DNA of 54,211 nucleotides from a virus, in the IMG/VR virus record IMGVR_UViG_3300010885_030189, positions 1 through 54,211 of that record. One strand, 5' to 3'. Numbering within the stretch: position 1 is the first letter of the stretch; each line of letters starts with the position of its first letter. The notes beneath the pieces were generated by a model, which saw only the letters and a list, made by a program, of their open reading frames with translations, was not told where the DNA came from and did no database searches. Position numbers and translations under genes: made by a program. Below are positions 1 through 9,166 of the stretch, in pieces.

Positions 1-119
1 ACAGCAGCCTGAATTTTATCTAAAATCAAAGTATCAAATACCTGTTGGAATTCTAGAGGCTGTTGTGAGGCGCTTAACTTAACCAAGTCATTCAAAGTAT
101 ATTTATTATCTTCTTCCAT
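1..119 (-). CDS. Prohead core protein, gp67-like (partial, C-terminus beyond window)
   Basis: The first 39 codons are visible, starting at the ATG at 119-117 and running off the left edge. The start follows a good ribosome site (AGGAGA, about 6 bases upstream) and lies 10 bases after the gp20 stop. The visible peptide (starting MEEDNKYTLNDLV) is acidic and includes the stretch FQQVFDTLILDKI, which resembles the small prohead core proteins found directly after the portal gene in T4-like phages. In T4 this position holds gp67, a component of the internal scaffold of the prohead. The call rests mainly on synteny and on the short visible peptide; family membership is inferred. Confidence 0.5.
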   Translation of the reverse strand, partial: MEEDNKYTLNDLVKLSASQQPLEFQQVFDTLILDKIQAA

Positions 120-129
120 AGTTCATCTC

Positions 130-1890
130 CTATTTATTTTTAGCCAAAATTAAAGCAGCTGATTTAAATTTGGACTCATCACTAAGTGTTCTGTTTTTCT
201 TTTGTGCTAGCAAATCATATGTTGCTTTTGCTGTTTGCATTTTTCTAACGTTTTCATCGTGCTTAGGGTCTACCGCTACCTGAGCATCACCAGCGGCAGC
301 TTTCTGGTCTGTGTCTTGCTGCTGTTGCTGTTGCATCTGAGCCTGACCCTGTTCCATTTGCTGTTCGCCCATTTCGTTCTGTAGGATCGCTGGGTTAATC
401 CAACGTGGGTCAGCTGAGTCGGTTTCCTCTTGAATTTCTTTGTCCATTTCTTCAATATCATCTTCTGACATTTGAAGAATATTCTTACGTAGCCACTGAT
501 GCGAGTAATACTTACCGATCATATCCTGGAAGTTACGAGCAAGATTAATACGGTTGTCAAGAATTTCACCGTCCTTGAGCTCAGTAAAATAGTTATCTTT
601 AGCGAAGTCGAACTGAATTTCGCCAGCAATATTTTCCCAATCTTCAATAGTCATAATTTGTTTAAGAACAATTTGTTTACAGAGAAGGTTTAGGAATAGA
701 TGTGAGAAACGACCACGTAGGCGACCAATAAAACGGCTGAACTTTAATTCGTCGCGACTTACTTCAGTAGCTCGCCCGAGCGAGAACAGTGCATCTGAAT
801 TAAGACGGTTTACTGGTACGTTAAGTGTCTGGAGCATTTTCTTTTGGAAGTAAAGAACATCGTCCATTTGTCCAAGAGTTTGACCGCCAGGTAAGGTAGT
901 AACCTCCGTACCTTTACCACCTTCACGACGTGGTAGCCAGTAGTCTTCTAGCATCGTCATAAATTTGCGGTCGTCGCGAATGGCACCAGAGTCAGCATCG
1001 TAAATCAAACGATTCTTATGCTTAACCATGATATCGCGAACGTATTGTTCTGCTTTCATCTTAGGTAGATTACCTACGTCGATATACCAAATACGACGCT
1101 CAGGTGCACGTGCGAGACGATAGATAACAAGAGCGTCTTCGAGTGTACGTAGCTGATTGAGAGACTTAATAGCTTTGTGCATGTACGAGAGAACCATAGT
1201 TCCCTGTGTATCAGATAATCCTGAAGTAACATGTAGGATAGAGTCCTTGGCGATACGAAGACCAGTCGTGGAAGGTCCAGTATTTTTGTTGCCGTAGTTA
1301 AATCCCTTGTCATTAAAAATATAGTATTCGTTCTGTGTTTTTGGAATAACAGCTTCACCATGCTCGCCGCCTTTGGCTCTACGCTTGGCAATTTCGCGAA
1401 CCTTACGAATCTTACGAGGATCGACGTAACGAATTTCTTTGATACCGTTTTTAGTATCTTCTTCGTCGATAATAACATGGTAGTACAAACGACCATCAAT
1501 ATACCAACGGCGCATGATTTCATATGCATGTTTACGGAAGTCGAGAATAGTTAAACAGTTCTCAAACTCTTCGCGAATTTTCTTTTTAATTGATTCTGGA
1601 ATAGCTGTTAGGTTATCTAATTTAATTTCGACTAAGTCTTTTTCGTCAAGACTTACCATTTCATTAACGATTTCATCAACAGCAGCATCGACTTCTGGCT
1701 GAAGTGCCATTTCGCGATACTTAGTAACTAATTCAGCTTCTGTTCTTACTGTACCATCAAGGTCGACATATGTACCAAAACTACCACCTGCAGCAACGAC
1801 TACTGCGCCATCATCATGCTCTTTTGGAGCAAACGACGGCGCAACATCTAAGTCTACCTTACGTTTAAATTCGAAACCGAATAGATTCAT
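130..1890 (-). CDS. 20: Portal vertex protein gp20
   Basis: A 586-aa protein (T4 gp20 is 524 aa) forming the dodecameric ring at one head vertex, through which DNA is packaged and to which the neck attaches. Conserved portal segments are visible: YEIMRRWYIDGRLYYHVIID at about residues 122-141, RYVDPRK at 154-160, and YRLARAPERRIWYIDVGNLP at 257-276. The C-terminal tail (about 500-540) is rich in Gln and Glu and is probably variable. The start has a strong ribosome site (GAAGGAAAAG before ATG). The gene follows gp19 in T4 order but is separated from it by a hairpin terminator, so it may depend on read-through or an unseen promoter. Confidence 0.95.
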   Translation of the reverse strand: MNLFGFEFKRKVDLDVAPSFAPKEHDDGAVVVAAGGSFGTYVDLDGTVRTEAELVTKYREMALQPEVDAAVDEIVNEMVSLDEKDLVEIKLDNLTAIPESIKKKIREEFENCLTILDFRKHAYEIMRRWYIDGRLYYHVIIDEEDTKNGIKEIRYVDPRKIRKVREIAKRRAKGGEHGEAVIPKTQNEYYIFNDKGFNYGNKNTGPSTTGLRIAKDSILHVTSGLSDTQGTMVLSYMHKAIKSLNQLRTLEDALVIYRLARAPERRIWYIDVGNLPKMKAEQYVRDIMVKHKNRLIYDADSGAIRDDRKFMTMLEDYWLPRREGGKGTEVTTLPGGQTLGQMDDVLYFQKKMLQTLNVPVNRLNSDALFSLGRATEVSRDELKFSRFIGRLRGRFSHLFLNLLCKQIVLKQIMTIEDWENIAGEIQFDFAKDNYFTELKDGEILDNRINLARNFQDMIGKYYSHQWLRKNILQMSEDDIEEMDKEIQEETDSADPRWINPAILQNEMGEQQMEQGQAQMQQQQQQDTDQKAAAGDAQVAVDPKHDENVRKMQTAKATYDLLAQKKNRTLSDESKFKSAALILAKNK

Positions 1891-1899
1891 TTCTTTTCC

Positions 1900-1945
1900 T
1901 TCAAATGAAAAGAGGGGCTAAGGAACCTGCCCCTCTTTAAAATAA
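1900..1945 (-). terminator. Rho-independent terminator between gp19 and gp20
   Basis: A perfect 10-bp inverted repeat pairs 1909-1918 with 1929-1938 around a 10-base loop. Read on the minus strand, the stem closes with GCCCCTCTTTTCATTT, which gives a GC-rich stem followed by a U-rich tract. On the plus strand the 3' side lacks a T-run. The hairpin therefore fits termination of leftward transcription coming from gp18 and gp19, just before the gp20 ribosome site. Confidence 0.8.
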
Positions 1946-1978
1946 CAAACTAATTCAAGAGGCTACTAACTATATAGA

Positions 1979-2575
1979 TTAAGTTGAAGATGGGCTTACA
2001 GCGTCGCCGAGATAAGCATTAACTTCTTCAACTGTTGGGAGCCAGTAGTCGTAGGCAAATCTTACAGTGAATGTTTCAATTTGGTTAGTTGTATCCCAAT
2101 CTAGAGCAATGTCAGAAACGTCTGTTGGGAATGCGCCAATGATAGTATATTGACGAATTAAATCACCAGCCTTACCGTATTGAATAACATCCATATCAGA
2201 CTTATATGAATTTTCTGATTCAGTAAAATTGGGATCGCGAATGTTTGATTCCAATCTGTTAAGAGCGTTTGACCACTTCTCAAACATAGAACGAACAAGG
2301 AAATCCTCGTCGTTCATTACTGTTACCTGCCAGTCAGCAAAAGTTCTATCGCCCTGTACCTTGATCTTACGACCGAAGTAACCAACGTCAATAGACTGGA
2401 TAGTTGCAGCTGGTAGAGAAGTCGCACGACAAGTGAAACGAAACTTGTCAGACGAATCCTGATCTGCCCCAATACCTGCAGGCGGTGTGATATACACTTC
2501 GAAAAGTGTAGGACGAGCACCACCATAAACAAGACCTCTTGTTTTGAAAGTGCTAATATTAAATCCTGATGCCAT
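1979..2575 (-). CDS. 19: Tail tube protein gp19
   Basis: A 198-aa protein (T4 gp19 is 163 aa), the building block of the inner tail tube. Recognisable tube elements are the N-terminal FNISTFKTRG, the central FRFTCRATSLPAATIQSIDV, the segment IKVQGDRTFADWQVTVMNDE, and the C-terminal FTVRFAYDYWLP. It lies directly after the sheath gene, as in T4. The ATG follows a strong AAGGAG site. An AATAAATA late-promoter-like box lies 28 bases upstream, at the end of gp18. The gp54-like protein encoded at 50219-50935 is a paralogue with the same fold signature. Confidence 0.95.
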   Translation of the reverse strand: MASGFNISTFKTRGLVYGGARPTLFEVYITPPAGIGADQDSSDKFRFTCRATSLPAATIQSIDVGYFGRKIKVQGDRTFADWQVTVMNDEDFLVRSMFEKWSNALNRLESNIRDPNFTESENSYKSDMDVIQYGKAGDLIRQYTIIGAFPTDVSDIALDWDTTNQIETFTVRFAYDYWLPTVEEVNAYLGDAVSPSST

Positions 2576-2602
2576 CTTTTTTCTCCTTAATGGATTTTAA
2601 TT

Positions 2603-2610
2603 TATTTATT
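2603..2610 (-). promoter_or_regulatory. Late promoter-like motif upstream of gp19
   Basis: AATAAATA on the minus strand, one base away from the T4 late consensus TATAAATA, 28 bases before the gp19 start and overlapping the gp18 stop codon. Its support is placement in the same position relative to a start codon as the perfect copies before gp18 and the S74 fibre gene. Confidence 0.45.
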
Positions 2611-4693
2611 AAAACTTGCCGACAATTTCAGAGAATTGAACACCAGTTCTTACAGCAACGAAATTGAGCTGAATGAAGTTGATAGAACGGGCTGGCTTGA
2701 TGTAGATATCGCCCCAGAATTCGTTACGATCAATTCTTTCGCCAGTATTATTAGTTCCATCGCAAACAACGAGGAAGTCAGTAATACCACGACGACCCTG
2801 AATGTCGCGGAGATAAGGTGTCACAAGGCTCTTAAACTGTGCACGAGTAAATTCGTCATTGAACTCGAACAAGAAGAACTTAGAAGCAGTAGCGATAGCC
2901 TTTTCAAGAACAATGAATAGGCGACGAACGTTAATGCGATCGAATGCTGATGGCTTAGACTGAAGTGTCTTATCACCGTAAAGCACAGTACCCTGACCTG
3001 GGAATGAAACAAGTGGGTTGATGCTATTCTTGTAAAGAATATCTCTATCAGCCTGTTTTGGATTCCAACGAAGCTTAACAAGATTTTTAAGCTGACCACG
3101 ATTGAAACCAGCTGGAGACCACCATGGATCACGAACGCTATCGGTACGAGCACAAAGACCAGCTACGTCGCCATTTGCTGGGATATAACGGTATACGTCG
3201 TTATAACGATCATACTGATACTTATAACCAGAATCGAGAACAGCGTATGAAGAATCATGGATATTATTTCTCCATTCAACAAGCTTAAGTGCTTCGTTAC
3301 CAGCATTAGTTATTACTACAGAATCTTCTGGAGAAACAAGAACGATACAGTCCTTACGAGTTTCGCAGATATTGTCGATAATGTAGTTAGCTAGCTGATA
3401 TGTTCCGCCAGATCCGATTGGCTTACCCTGAAGGATAAGAGAAACGTCAACATCTTCAGCTGATTTGTATAGATCATAACCAGCGGCTACTGTACCTAAT
3501 GAAATTGATGATTCAGAAACACCATCTTGACCGCCAATAAAATCATAAATTGTTGTAGTTGTATTATCTGAATCTGTAAGATTTGCAGCGGTGTTAGAGT
3601 TAATACCAGGTAAATCGCTCGCTACCCAGATATATTTTGACGTTTGATTAATTACTTGTTTGTAATAATTAATTGCTCCACCGACAGTCTTAGCATCAGT
3701 AGCACGCGATACACCGTTATATACTTCAAGAACTGTACCTGGAACTCCAGTAAACAAACCTCTTTCGTCAGTAACTACAACGTGCATTGTGTCAATAACA
3801 GAAGAATTACCAAAGTTATTTTGATAGTCAGAAGTTGTTGGGCTATTTTCTACGTAAGTGCTATTGTTCCAAATACGGCTAATAGTAGAATTTACTGTAT
3901 CGCTTGTGCTAAAATCTGTTGAAAGTCTATAAGTAGTATCGAAATTAATAGGTAAAAACGCACCTGTTGAGTTAGCAACGTAACTTCCAAGAGAAGAAAT
4001 ACGAAGGTTTTGAGTGCCAATAGATCCGTTACCTACTACTAATGAATCGCCAGGAGTGATATACTGTTCTAAGTATATACCATAATCGTCAGCGTCACCT
4101 GCAGTACCACCGCCACCTGGAATAACTGATAGAAGGCCACTAGAACTACCAACGCTGATAGAAAGGTTCGCAACAACGTCAACAACTTGTGAAACGTCTT
4201 CTAAACCATTCATATACAATATTTTCGAAAATCCATCAGCGTTATCACAAATGGAAATTTTCAGCGAATTGCCGACAGAGCCTGCATATCTAGCTACGAA
4301 ATAAACGTTAGCATCAAAGGTTTTAGTTGCATAATCTTCGTTGTTTTTAACAACTTGCGCTGTCATATCATCAACATCTCCAACTAATGCAGGTCCGGCA
4401 ACAGCGGACAAAGTTGCGTTCGCTTCAGCAGTAGTATTAGCAACACGAGTTACGTAAAGACGATTACCGTAGGAAAGGAAATTTGCAGCAGTAAACCAAG
4501 TTTCAGCATTGTTTGAAGTTGGCTTGCCGAATGTGCTTACTAGTTTTGTTTCTGTATCGATCAATTGTCTTGTGCCGATTGGACCCCAGTTGAACACACC
4601 AGCAATAGCACCATCGCTGGTAGCAACTGCAGGTACAATACCTGTTAGGTCGATTTCGGAAACATTTACACCTGGACTTAGTTGAAATGGCAT
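2609..4693 (-). CDS. 18: Contractile tail sheath protein gp18
   Basis: A 694-aa protein (T4 gp18 is 659 aa) that forms the contractile sheath around the gp19 tube. The N-terminus (PFQLSPGVNVSEIDLTGIVP) and the C-terminal domain are typical of T4-type sheaths: SPAGFNRGQLKNL, INPLVSFPGQGTVLYGDKTL, FDRINVRRLFIVLEKAI, and GDIYIKPARSINFIQLNFVA near the end. The C-terminal region mediates sheath contacts; the middle is variable. The start has a very strong ribosome site (GGAAGGAGAAATAAA) and a perfect late promoter box 47 bases upstream. It is followed by gp19. Confidence 0.96.
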   Translation of the reverse strand: MPFQLSPGVNVSEIDLTGIVPAVATSDGAIAGVFNWGPIGTRQLIDTETKLVSTFGKPTSNNAETWFTAANFLSYGNRLYVTRVANTTAEANATLSAVAGPALVGDVDDMTAQVVKNNEDYATKTFDANVYFVARYAGSVGNSLKISICDNADGFSKILYMNGLEDVSQVVDVVANLSISVGSSSGLLSVIPGGGGTAGDADDYGIYLEQYITPGDSLVVGNGSIGTQNLRISSLGSYVANSTGAFLPINFDTTYRLSTDFSTSDTVNSTISRIWNNSTYVENSPTTSDYQNNFGNSSVIDTMHVVVTDERGLFTGVPGTVLEVYNGVSRATDAKTVGGAINYYKQVINQTSKYIWVASDLPGINSNTAANLTDSDNTTTTIYDFIGGQDGVSESSISLGTVAAGYDLYKSAEDVDVSLILQGKPIGSGGTYQLANYIIDNICETRKDCIVLVSPEDSVVITNAGNEALKLVEWRNNIHDSSYAVLDSGYKYQYDRYNDVYRYIPANGDVAGLCARTDSVRDPWWSPAGFNRGQLKNLVKLRWNPKQADRDILYKNSINPLVSFPGQGTVLYGDKTLQSKPSAFDRINVRRLFIVLEKAIATASKFFLFEFNDEFTRAQFKSLVTPYLRDIQGRRGITDFLVVCDGTNNTGERIDRNEFWGDIYIKPARSINFIQLNFVAVRTGVQFSEIVGKF

Positions 4694-4739
4694 TTTATTT
4701 CTCCTTCCATGGAAAAAAGATAAGGTAATTTGTCTGAAT

Positions 4740-4747
4740 TATTTATA
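4740..4747 (-). promoter_or_regulatory. Late promoter motif upstream of gp18
   Basis: A perfect T4 late box (TATAAATA) on the minus strand, 47 bases before the gp18 start and overlapping the end of gp17. The surrounding 12 bases (TATTTATAAATA, 4740-4751) are self-complementary, so the box also reads on the plus strand, where it faces no gene. The predicted leader carries the strong ribosome site of gp18, which fits high late expression of sheath protein. Confidence 0.75.
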
Positions 4748-6389
4748 AATATCCGTCTTTTAAATCTGACAACCAATTTCCACGAGGAGTTAAATCTATA
4801 ACTTCTTGTATATCATCGCCTCTACCATCATCTACGAACCCAAAAGGAGACAAATCTTGCATAATCTCTTCGTCAGTTTTATCTCGTAATCTCATAAGCG
4901 TATTTATATCAGTATAATCTTTGAAGTATTGCTGCTCTGATAACCATCCAAATAACACCAATCCCATCACAAGGTCATCATGAGCGCCTTCTTCGGCTTC
5001 ATAGCTCTTGCCTTTTTTCGAAAATCTAGCTAATTCTTCAATGGTATGAAAATCATTAATGATAAGCTGGTTCTGTTCAATCAATAGTTTCAACAAAGAG
5101 CAACCGTTTGCTTTAACAGGAACCGTAGTTCTTACGCCCATGTCAACAGCTGTACCGAAACCAGAACTAATTTTCTTGCCGTTTCTACCATTGTTTTCAG
5201 TAAATAGAATATTGTCATACTCGAAATCATAATGTAATGAATGACTTACTTGAGCACCCATGTTATTGACTTCGACTAGTACTGGCGCTTTGTTGTATGC
5301 AATAGCAATACGATGGACAACTTCAGCATAATCTAATGGTGTAATTAAGTTGTTTCGATAAACACATACTTGCTGATATGGCATTTGTGAAACATCAAGA
5401 ACATGGAAAGCTGAATAGTCTAAAGCTCTACCTTCAGATACGTCAACAACAATACCATATCTGTGACCTGCTATTGGGCTACAATAAACTGATAGACCAT
5501 CTTTGGTGTTTACTGGCGTTTGATGAACTAACTCTTTTAGTTTCCAACCAGCGATAAGCGTACCCGAGCTACCCATAAACTCAACACAGTATTCTTGCTG
5601 GAATTTCTCAGTATCGAAGTTCATAGAAGCGAGTGTATCTGTTTTCCATTTTTCATCACGACCAGGAACGGCGTCCCACATAACCTGAATAGGTTTGTAA
5701 CCATTTCGATTTTCTCTAGCGTTAACCCAAATAGAATAGAAGTGGTTTAATCCGTTTGGTGTAGACACAAGGATAATTTTAGATTCTTCGCCTGACGAAA
5801 TAGTAGGATAGACAGAGGTGAAGAACGTATCCCAGTTTTCAATAAACGCTGCTTCGTCGATAAACAGTAGGTTGATAGAGTAACCACGGATAGCAGAGGC
5901 AGATGTTGCAGTAGCGATAACACGGCTGTTGTTTTCAAGTTCGAATGAACCTTTGTTCCACTCTTTAACACCATGCTGCAGCCAACGAGGCAGATGCTCG
6001 TACGCCAGCTGCACACGCCCGAGAATTTCTCTTGCAGTTTCGCCCTTGTTAGCAAGAAGAGCAACAGTTTTATCAGCATGAAAAATAATATACCAAAGGA
6101 TAAATCCGCAAGTTACAGTAGACTTACCAGCCTGACGAGCAGTAGCAATAACGTTGAAACGGTTTTCTTTCATAGCCAAGACCATCTCTTTTTGATAGTC
6201 ATAAAGCTTGAAACTCACCAAACCCTTGTTGATGTTAATAATTTTCATATGAGATTCGATAAAGTATATCGGATCTTCTGAACACTTAATGTACTCGCTA
6301 ACTAAGTCAGGAGTCCATTCAATAGATTGATTTGATCGCTTAAGGTTTTTGTTACCGTTATAACCTTTGAGCTTACTTAGGTCCACCAT
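4743..6389 (-). CDS. 17: Terminase large subunit gp17 (packaging ATPase/nuclease)
   Basis: A 548-aa packaging motor (T4 gp17 is 610 aa). The N-terminal ATPase has an adenine-binding motif YDYQKEM (63-69), Walker A RQAGKST (85-91), Walker B LLFIDEA (174-180; D178, E179), and coupling motif STPNG (209-213). The C-terminal RNase H-like nuclease has the expected acidic triad: D316 in VVDVSEG, E373 in LVEVNN, and D471 or D472 in AHDDLVMG. These align with T4 D401, E458 and D542 by order and context. It cuts concatemeric DNA and pumps it through the gp20 portal. It overlaps gp16 by 17 bases, so translation is probably coupled. No intein or split is seen. Confidence 0.97.
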   Translation of the reverse strand: MVDLSKLKGYNGNKNLKRSNQSIEWTPDLVSEYIKCSEDPIYFIESHMKIININKGLVSFKLYDYQKEMVLAMKENRFNVIATARQAGKSTVTCGFILWYIIFHADKTVALLANKGETAREILGRVQLAYEHLPRWLQHGVKEWNKGSFELENNSRVIATATSASAIRGYSINLLFIDEAAFIENWDTFFTSVYPTISSGEESKIILVSTPNGLNHFYSIWVNARENRNGYKPIQVMWDAVPGRDEKWKTDTLASMNFDTEKFQQEYCVEFMGSSGTLIAGWKLKELVHQTPVNTKDGLSVYCSPIAGHRYGIVVDVSEGRALDYSAFHVLDVSQMPYQQVCVYRNNLITPLDYAEVVHRIAIAYNKAPVLVEVNNMGAQVSHSLHYDFEYDNILFTENNGRNGKKISSGFGTAVDMGVRTTVPVKANGCSLLKLLIEQNQLIINDFHTIEELARFSKKGKSYEAEEGAHDDLVMGLVLFGWLSEQQYFKDYTDINTLMRLRDKTDEEIMQDLSPFGFVDDGRGDDIQEVIDLTPRGNWLSDLKDGYL

Positions 6390-6789
6390 TCTTCATATCC
6401 TCGATAACTTTCTGAAGATCTGCTGTAGAACCAACAAAAAGGTTATTAGTTACCTGTTGAGCATGTTCATTAGATGGGGCGTCAGCGGCGCTGATCTCAC
6501 GGATTTGTTTTTGTAGCTCCATAAGATCTTTGTTAGCCTGGAGCATAGTGTCCATTAGTTTAGCTAATACTTCGAATGCTCTTGGATGTTGACTTGAGTC
6601 TGCTATCTGAGCTAACTTTTCAATAGCATAAGAGCCATTTTGGATTACTTCATGAATATTACCACGAGCCATTTCGAAGTCGCTCTTAGCAGAATCATCA
6701 TGCGCTTTGGCTACTATTGCTTTAACAGGATCATTAATAGGTGTTAAATTCAAAGCATTATATATCGGATTGTTATTTCCAGTTGTCAT
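6373..6789 (-). CDS. 16: Terminase small subunit gp16
   Basis: A 138-aa protein (T4 gp16 is 164 aa). The sequence is largely helical, with a central region (about 70-97, LAKLMDTMLQANKDLMELQKQ within it) that fits the coiled-coil oligomerisation core of T4-type small terminases, which bind the packaging start and regulate gp17. The ATG overlaps the gp15 stop codon (ATGA), and the 3' end overlaps gp17 by 17 bases, as in T4. The call rests on synteny plus the helical core. Confidence 0.88.
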   Translation of the reverse strand: MTTGNNNPIYNALNLTPINDPVKAIVAKAHDDSAKSDFEMARGNIHEVIQNGSYAIEKLAQIADSSQHPRAFEVLAKLMDTMLQANKDLMELQKQIREISAADAPSNEHAQQVTNNLFVGSTADLQKVIEDMKNGGPK

Positions 6790-7628
6790 GGTACCACGTT
6801 AGTGTTGTTTGATACATAGCCATAATCAGTAGTAGCAGTAATCAAATGAGGGTCAATAGATAAAGCAGCATTAGATGTTGGTTTGCCTTCTGATGTTAAT
6901 CCAGGTTGTGTTTGAAGATAAGCAACAGGACTTGTATTACCAACGTATTTATATAATTCACCATCAGCAGCGCCCTGTGGCGTATAGAATACACTGTTGG
7001 CAAATTTAATGATCTTACCTGTTTTAACAGGTCCGTAGATATAACCTTTGAGTGTGAAATCAAGAGTCCATGTTAGAGATCTACGGTCTTGCCAATTACC
7101 CTCGTAAACATCGTCCTGTGTGATAGAATCTAACACGACAGGAATTTCCATCGTTACTTCCATTTCAGGAATAAGATGAACAGTAGTTGTCCAGTCAGGA
7201 GTAAAGTAAGGAAGGATCTGCTCAATAATTTTCGTACCGTCTTCGGCGTTCTTTACCATAACGTGAAGCCTGAAACCGAAATTATACGGAACAGGTGTAA
7301 ACTGATATTTCAATACTTCAGGATCTGTAGGTTTTGATACAGCGATTCGTTTAACTGTTCCTAGCTTTCTAGAAGGATCATATCTAATGTCAGTCATTTC
7401 GAAAGCCATAATTGGCAGAGTAGGTGTCGCTGTTTGACGATCTAGATCAGGATCAGCGCCTACGCGAGCGAGCATTTTTTCTTTTGGGCTGTATGTGATA
7501 GGCACTTTGATGAACTGTGTCATGTGGCCAGTACCGTCTGTTCTGACAATACTGATAGTATCGAATAGAGTACCAAACAACGTCACATATTTTCTAATTG
7601 TAGAAAAGTAATATACTTGATTGAACAT
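6786..7628 (-). CDS. 15: Tail sheath stabiliser / tail terminator gp15
   Basis: A 280-aa protein (T4 gp15 is 272 aa) that caps the sheath and tube end of the tail and joins it to the gp13/gp14 neck. Recognisable stretches are the N-terminal FNQVYYFSTIRKYVTLFGTL, the TQFIKVPITYSPKEK segment (37-51), PIMAFEMTDIRYDPSRK, and SLTWTLDFTLKGYIYGPVK. Its ATG overlaps the gp14 stop (TAATG), and it is followed by gp16 with an ATGA overlap, giving the T4 order 13-14-15-16-17. Confidence 0.93.
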   Translation of the reverse strand: MFNQVYYFSTIRKYVTLFGTLFDTISIVRTDGTGHMTQFIKVPITYSPKEKMLARVGADPDLDRQTATPTLPIMAFEMTDIRYDPSRKLGTVKRIAVSKPTDPEVLKYQFTPVPYNFGFRLHVMVKNAEDGTKIIEQILPYFTPDWTTTVHLIPEMEVTMEIPVVLDSITQDDVYEGNWQDRRSLTWTLDFTLKGYIYGPVKTGKIIKFANSVFYTPQGAADGELYKYVGNTSPVAYLQTQPGLTSEGKPTSNAALSIDPHLITATTDYGYVSNNTNVVP

Positions 7629-8371
7629 TATACAACGCCTTCGCTGAACGGATCGACGACAGTAAAGTCGATAAAGCTACTAGAACCTGATGGGAAATTA
7701 GCCGTGCCATCATTTAGTGTATCGTTTACTGCACCAGCAACATTGCCTTCAAAATCAAATTTCTCGACAACAACGAAATTTTCATTTTCGTCAAGTAGGT
7801 AATTACCTTCTTCGTCCGTGATAGAATAATCAAGTATGTTAGTTGAGAACTTAGTTTGGATAATATCGATATCAGGTATACCAGTGTTAAACTGTTCATC
7901 ACTGTAATCAAACAATTCGCAAGTCAATTCCCATGTCTGTAAGCCGCCTAACTGATAGAACATCTCAAGTTTGCTTACTGATTTAATTTGAAATACTTTT
8001 TTGTTTAATGGGAAATAAACGATATCGCCTTCGTTTGGTCTTGACTGTGTAGTGTACGCAGCCACCTCTGAATTGAACACTCTTTGAGCGACAGAGAACG
8101 TAACCTGATCTCTGATCTCAAGACCAAATTTAGACATAAAGTTGCCATCGCCAGTAAATCCATTTACCGATTTGATATACATTTCGACTTCATATGCTGT
8201 ATCATAAACAGACTGATCGTCGGCTGTCAATAACTTATCGTAATTCCCAATTTTACGTGGGAGATAAATCATATCTTCGCCATATATTTTGATAGCTTCG
8301 ATAATTAAATTTTCAAGTAAAGTTTGCTCGCCAGTAGATTTAAAATTATTGAAGAAAAAATTGGTTGCCAT
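7628..8371 (-). CDS. 14: Neck protein gp14
   Basis: A 247-aa protein (T4 gp14 is 256 aa). It starts MATNFFFNNFKSTGEQTL and continues with LIIEAIKIYGEDMIYLPRK, a pattern characteristic of T4-type gp14 head-closure proteins. The neck joins the filled head to the tail together with gp13 and gp15. The ribosome site is weak; the start lies 3 bases after the gp13 stop, so translation is probably coupled. The acidic C-terminus (about 190-220) is likely variable. Confidence 0.92.
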   Translation of the reverse strand: MATNFFFNNFKSTGEQTLLENLIIEAIKIYGEDMIYLPRKIGNYDKLLTADDQSVYDTAYEVEMYIKSVNGFTGDGNFMSKFGLEIRDQVTFSVAQRVFNSEVAAYTTQSRPNEGDIVYFPLNKKVFQIKSVSKLEMFYQLGGLQTWELTCELFDYSDEQFNTGIPDIDIIQTKFSTNILDYSITDEEGNYLLDENENFVVVEKFDFEGNVAGAVNDTLNDGTANFPSGSSSFIDFTVVDPFSEGVV

Positions 8372-8374
8372 ATG

Positions 8375-9115
8375 TTAACCAATCATGTCTGTAATTGGAA
8401 GGCTGTAACTCGAAATCATTTCAGCTTCAAGCTCTTTACGTTCTTCTGTAGCTTCATTATAAATTTGTTGACCGTTAAATGTTAAACCACCAGGAAGCTG
8501 CATACCCTGATATTTTTTAAGATTAGAACCCCACTGCTGTTTAATAAGAGCAGAAGCATAACGAGCTAACCAACGGTCGCCCCATGTTTTGGTAAACGTA
8601 TTTGGCTCAACAACTTCATATGCTTCAACAATAACGAAATCACCTGTATTGATAATTTTCCAATCAGTATCAATATAGAATCTATTAACGTGACGATTAT
8701 AACGAATAGGCTGCTGACCAACAAGCATTTGCTCTAGGAACTGCACGTGCGAGAGTGCCATGTAGTATGGTACCATCGATACTGAAGTAAGAGTGTAAAG
8801 ATCGTTCAAAGCAATTTGATATCGGATATTGAATAGATTGTTAGTATTGAGACCCTGACCGATAGGGAATATGTTAACAGCACCAATGATATTGTCTGGT
8901 AGTGTGAAATATTTGTTGGTCTTATCTGTATCAGTTATCTGGTATTTGAAATATACTTTTTCGGTGCCGTCGAAATGATAGTCGGCAAAATATAGCAATG
9001 CTTCGTCGACACGATCATCTACCTGATCGTCGTCTACGTTAATTTCAATAACTGGCTTACCTAATTTGCGAAGGCAGTATTCTTTGAAATCTGCTCTTGT
9101 TGCTGGAATTGCCAT
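8375..9115 (-). CDS. 13: Neck protein gp13
   Basis: A 246-aa head-closure protein (T4 gp13 is longer, 309 aa). Conserved segments are the N-terminal TRADFKEYCLRKLGKPVIEI, the stretch DDQVDDRVDEALLYFADYHF (28-47), YQIALNDLYTL, and WGDRWLARYASALIKQQWG near residues 180-198. It begins the leftward T4-order head and tail block. The ATG is preceded by AGGAT at about 6 bases. No convincing late promoter was found in the 51-base gap upstream, so it may be reached by transcripts from the fibre island. Confidence 0.93.
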   Translation of the reverse strand: MAIPATRADFKEYCLRKLGKPVIEINVDDDQVDDRVDEALLYFADYHFDGTEKVYFKYQITDTDKTNKYFTLPDNIIGAVNIFPIGQGLNTNNLFNIRYQIALNDLYTLTSVSMVPYYMALSHVQFLEQMLVGQQPIRYNRHVNRFYIDTDWKIINTGDFVIVEAYEVVEPNTFTKTWGDRWLARYASALIKQQWGSNLKKYQGMQLPGGLTFNGQQIYNEATEERKELEAEMISSYSLPITDMIG

Positions 9116-9166
9116 GGTTTATCCTATTTGTTATAAAGAATATTTAGTTTATAGATTTCTGACAGT

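Noticed and set aside
131-138. AATAAATA box ahead of the partial gp67-like gene
   Set aside because: It lies only 12 bases before the ATG, so transcription would start inside or after the ribosome site.
4901-4908. Perfect TATAAATA on the minus strand inside gp17
   Set aside because: It is in coding sequence more than 200 bases before the next start, and a better placed copy exists at 4740-4747; probably chance in AT-rich DNA.
6946-6953. Perfect TATAAATA on the minus strand inside gp15
   Set aside because: It is 157 bases before gp16, in coding sequence; could be a weak internal promoter but nothing else supports it.
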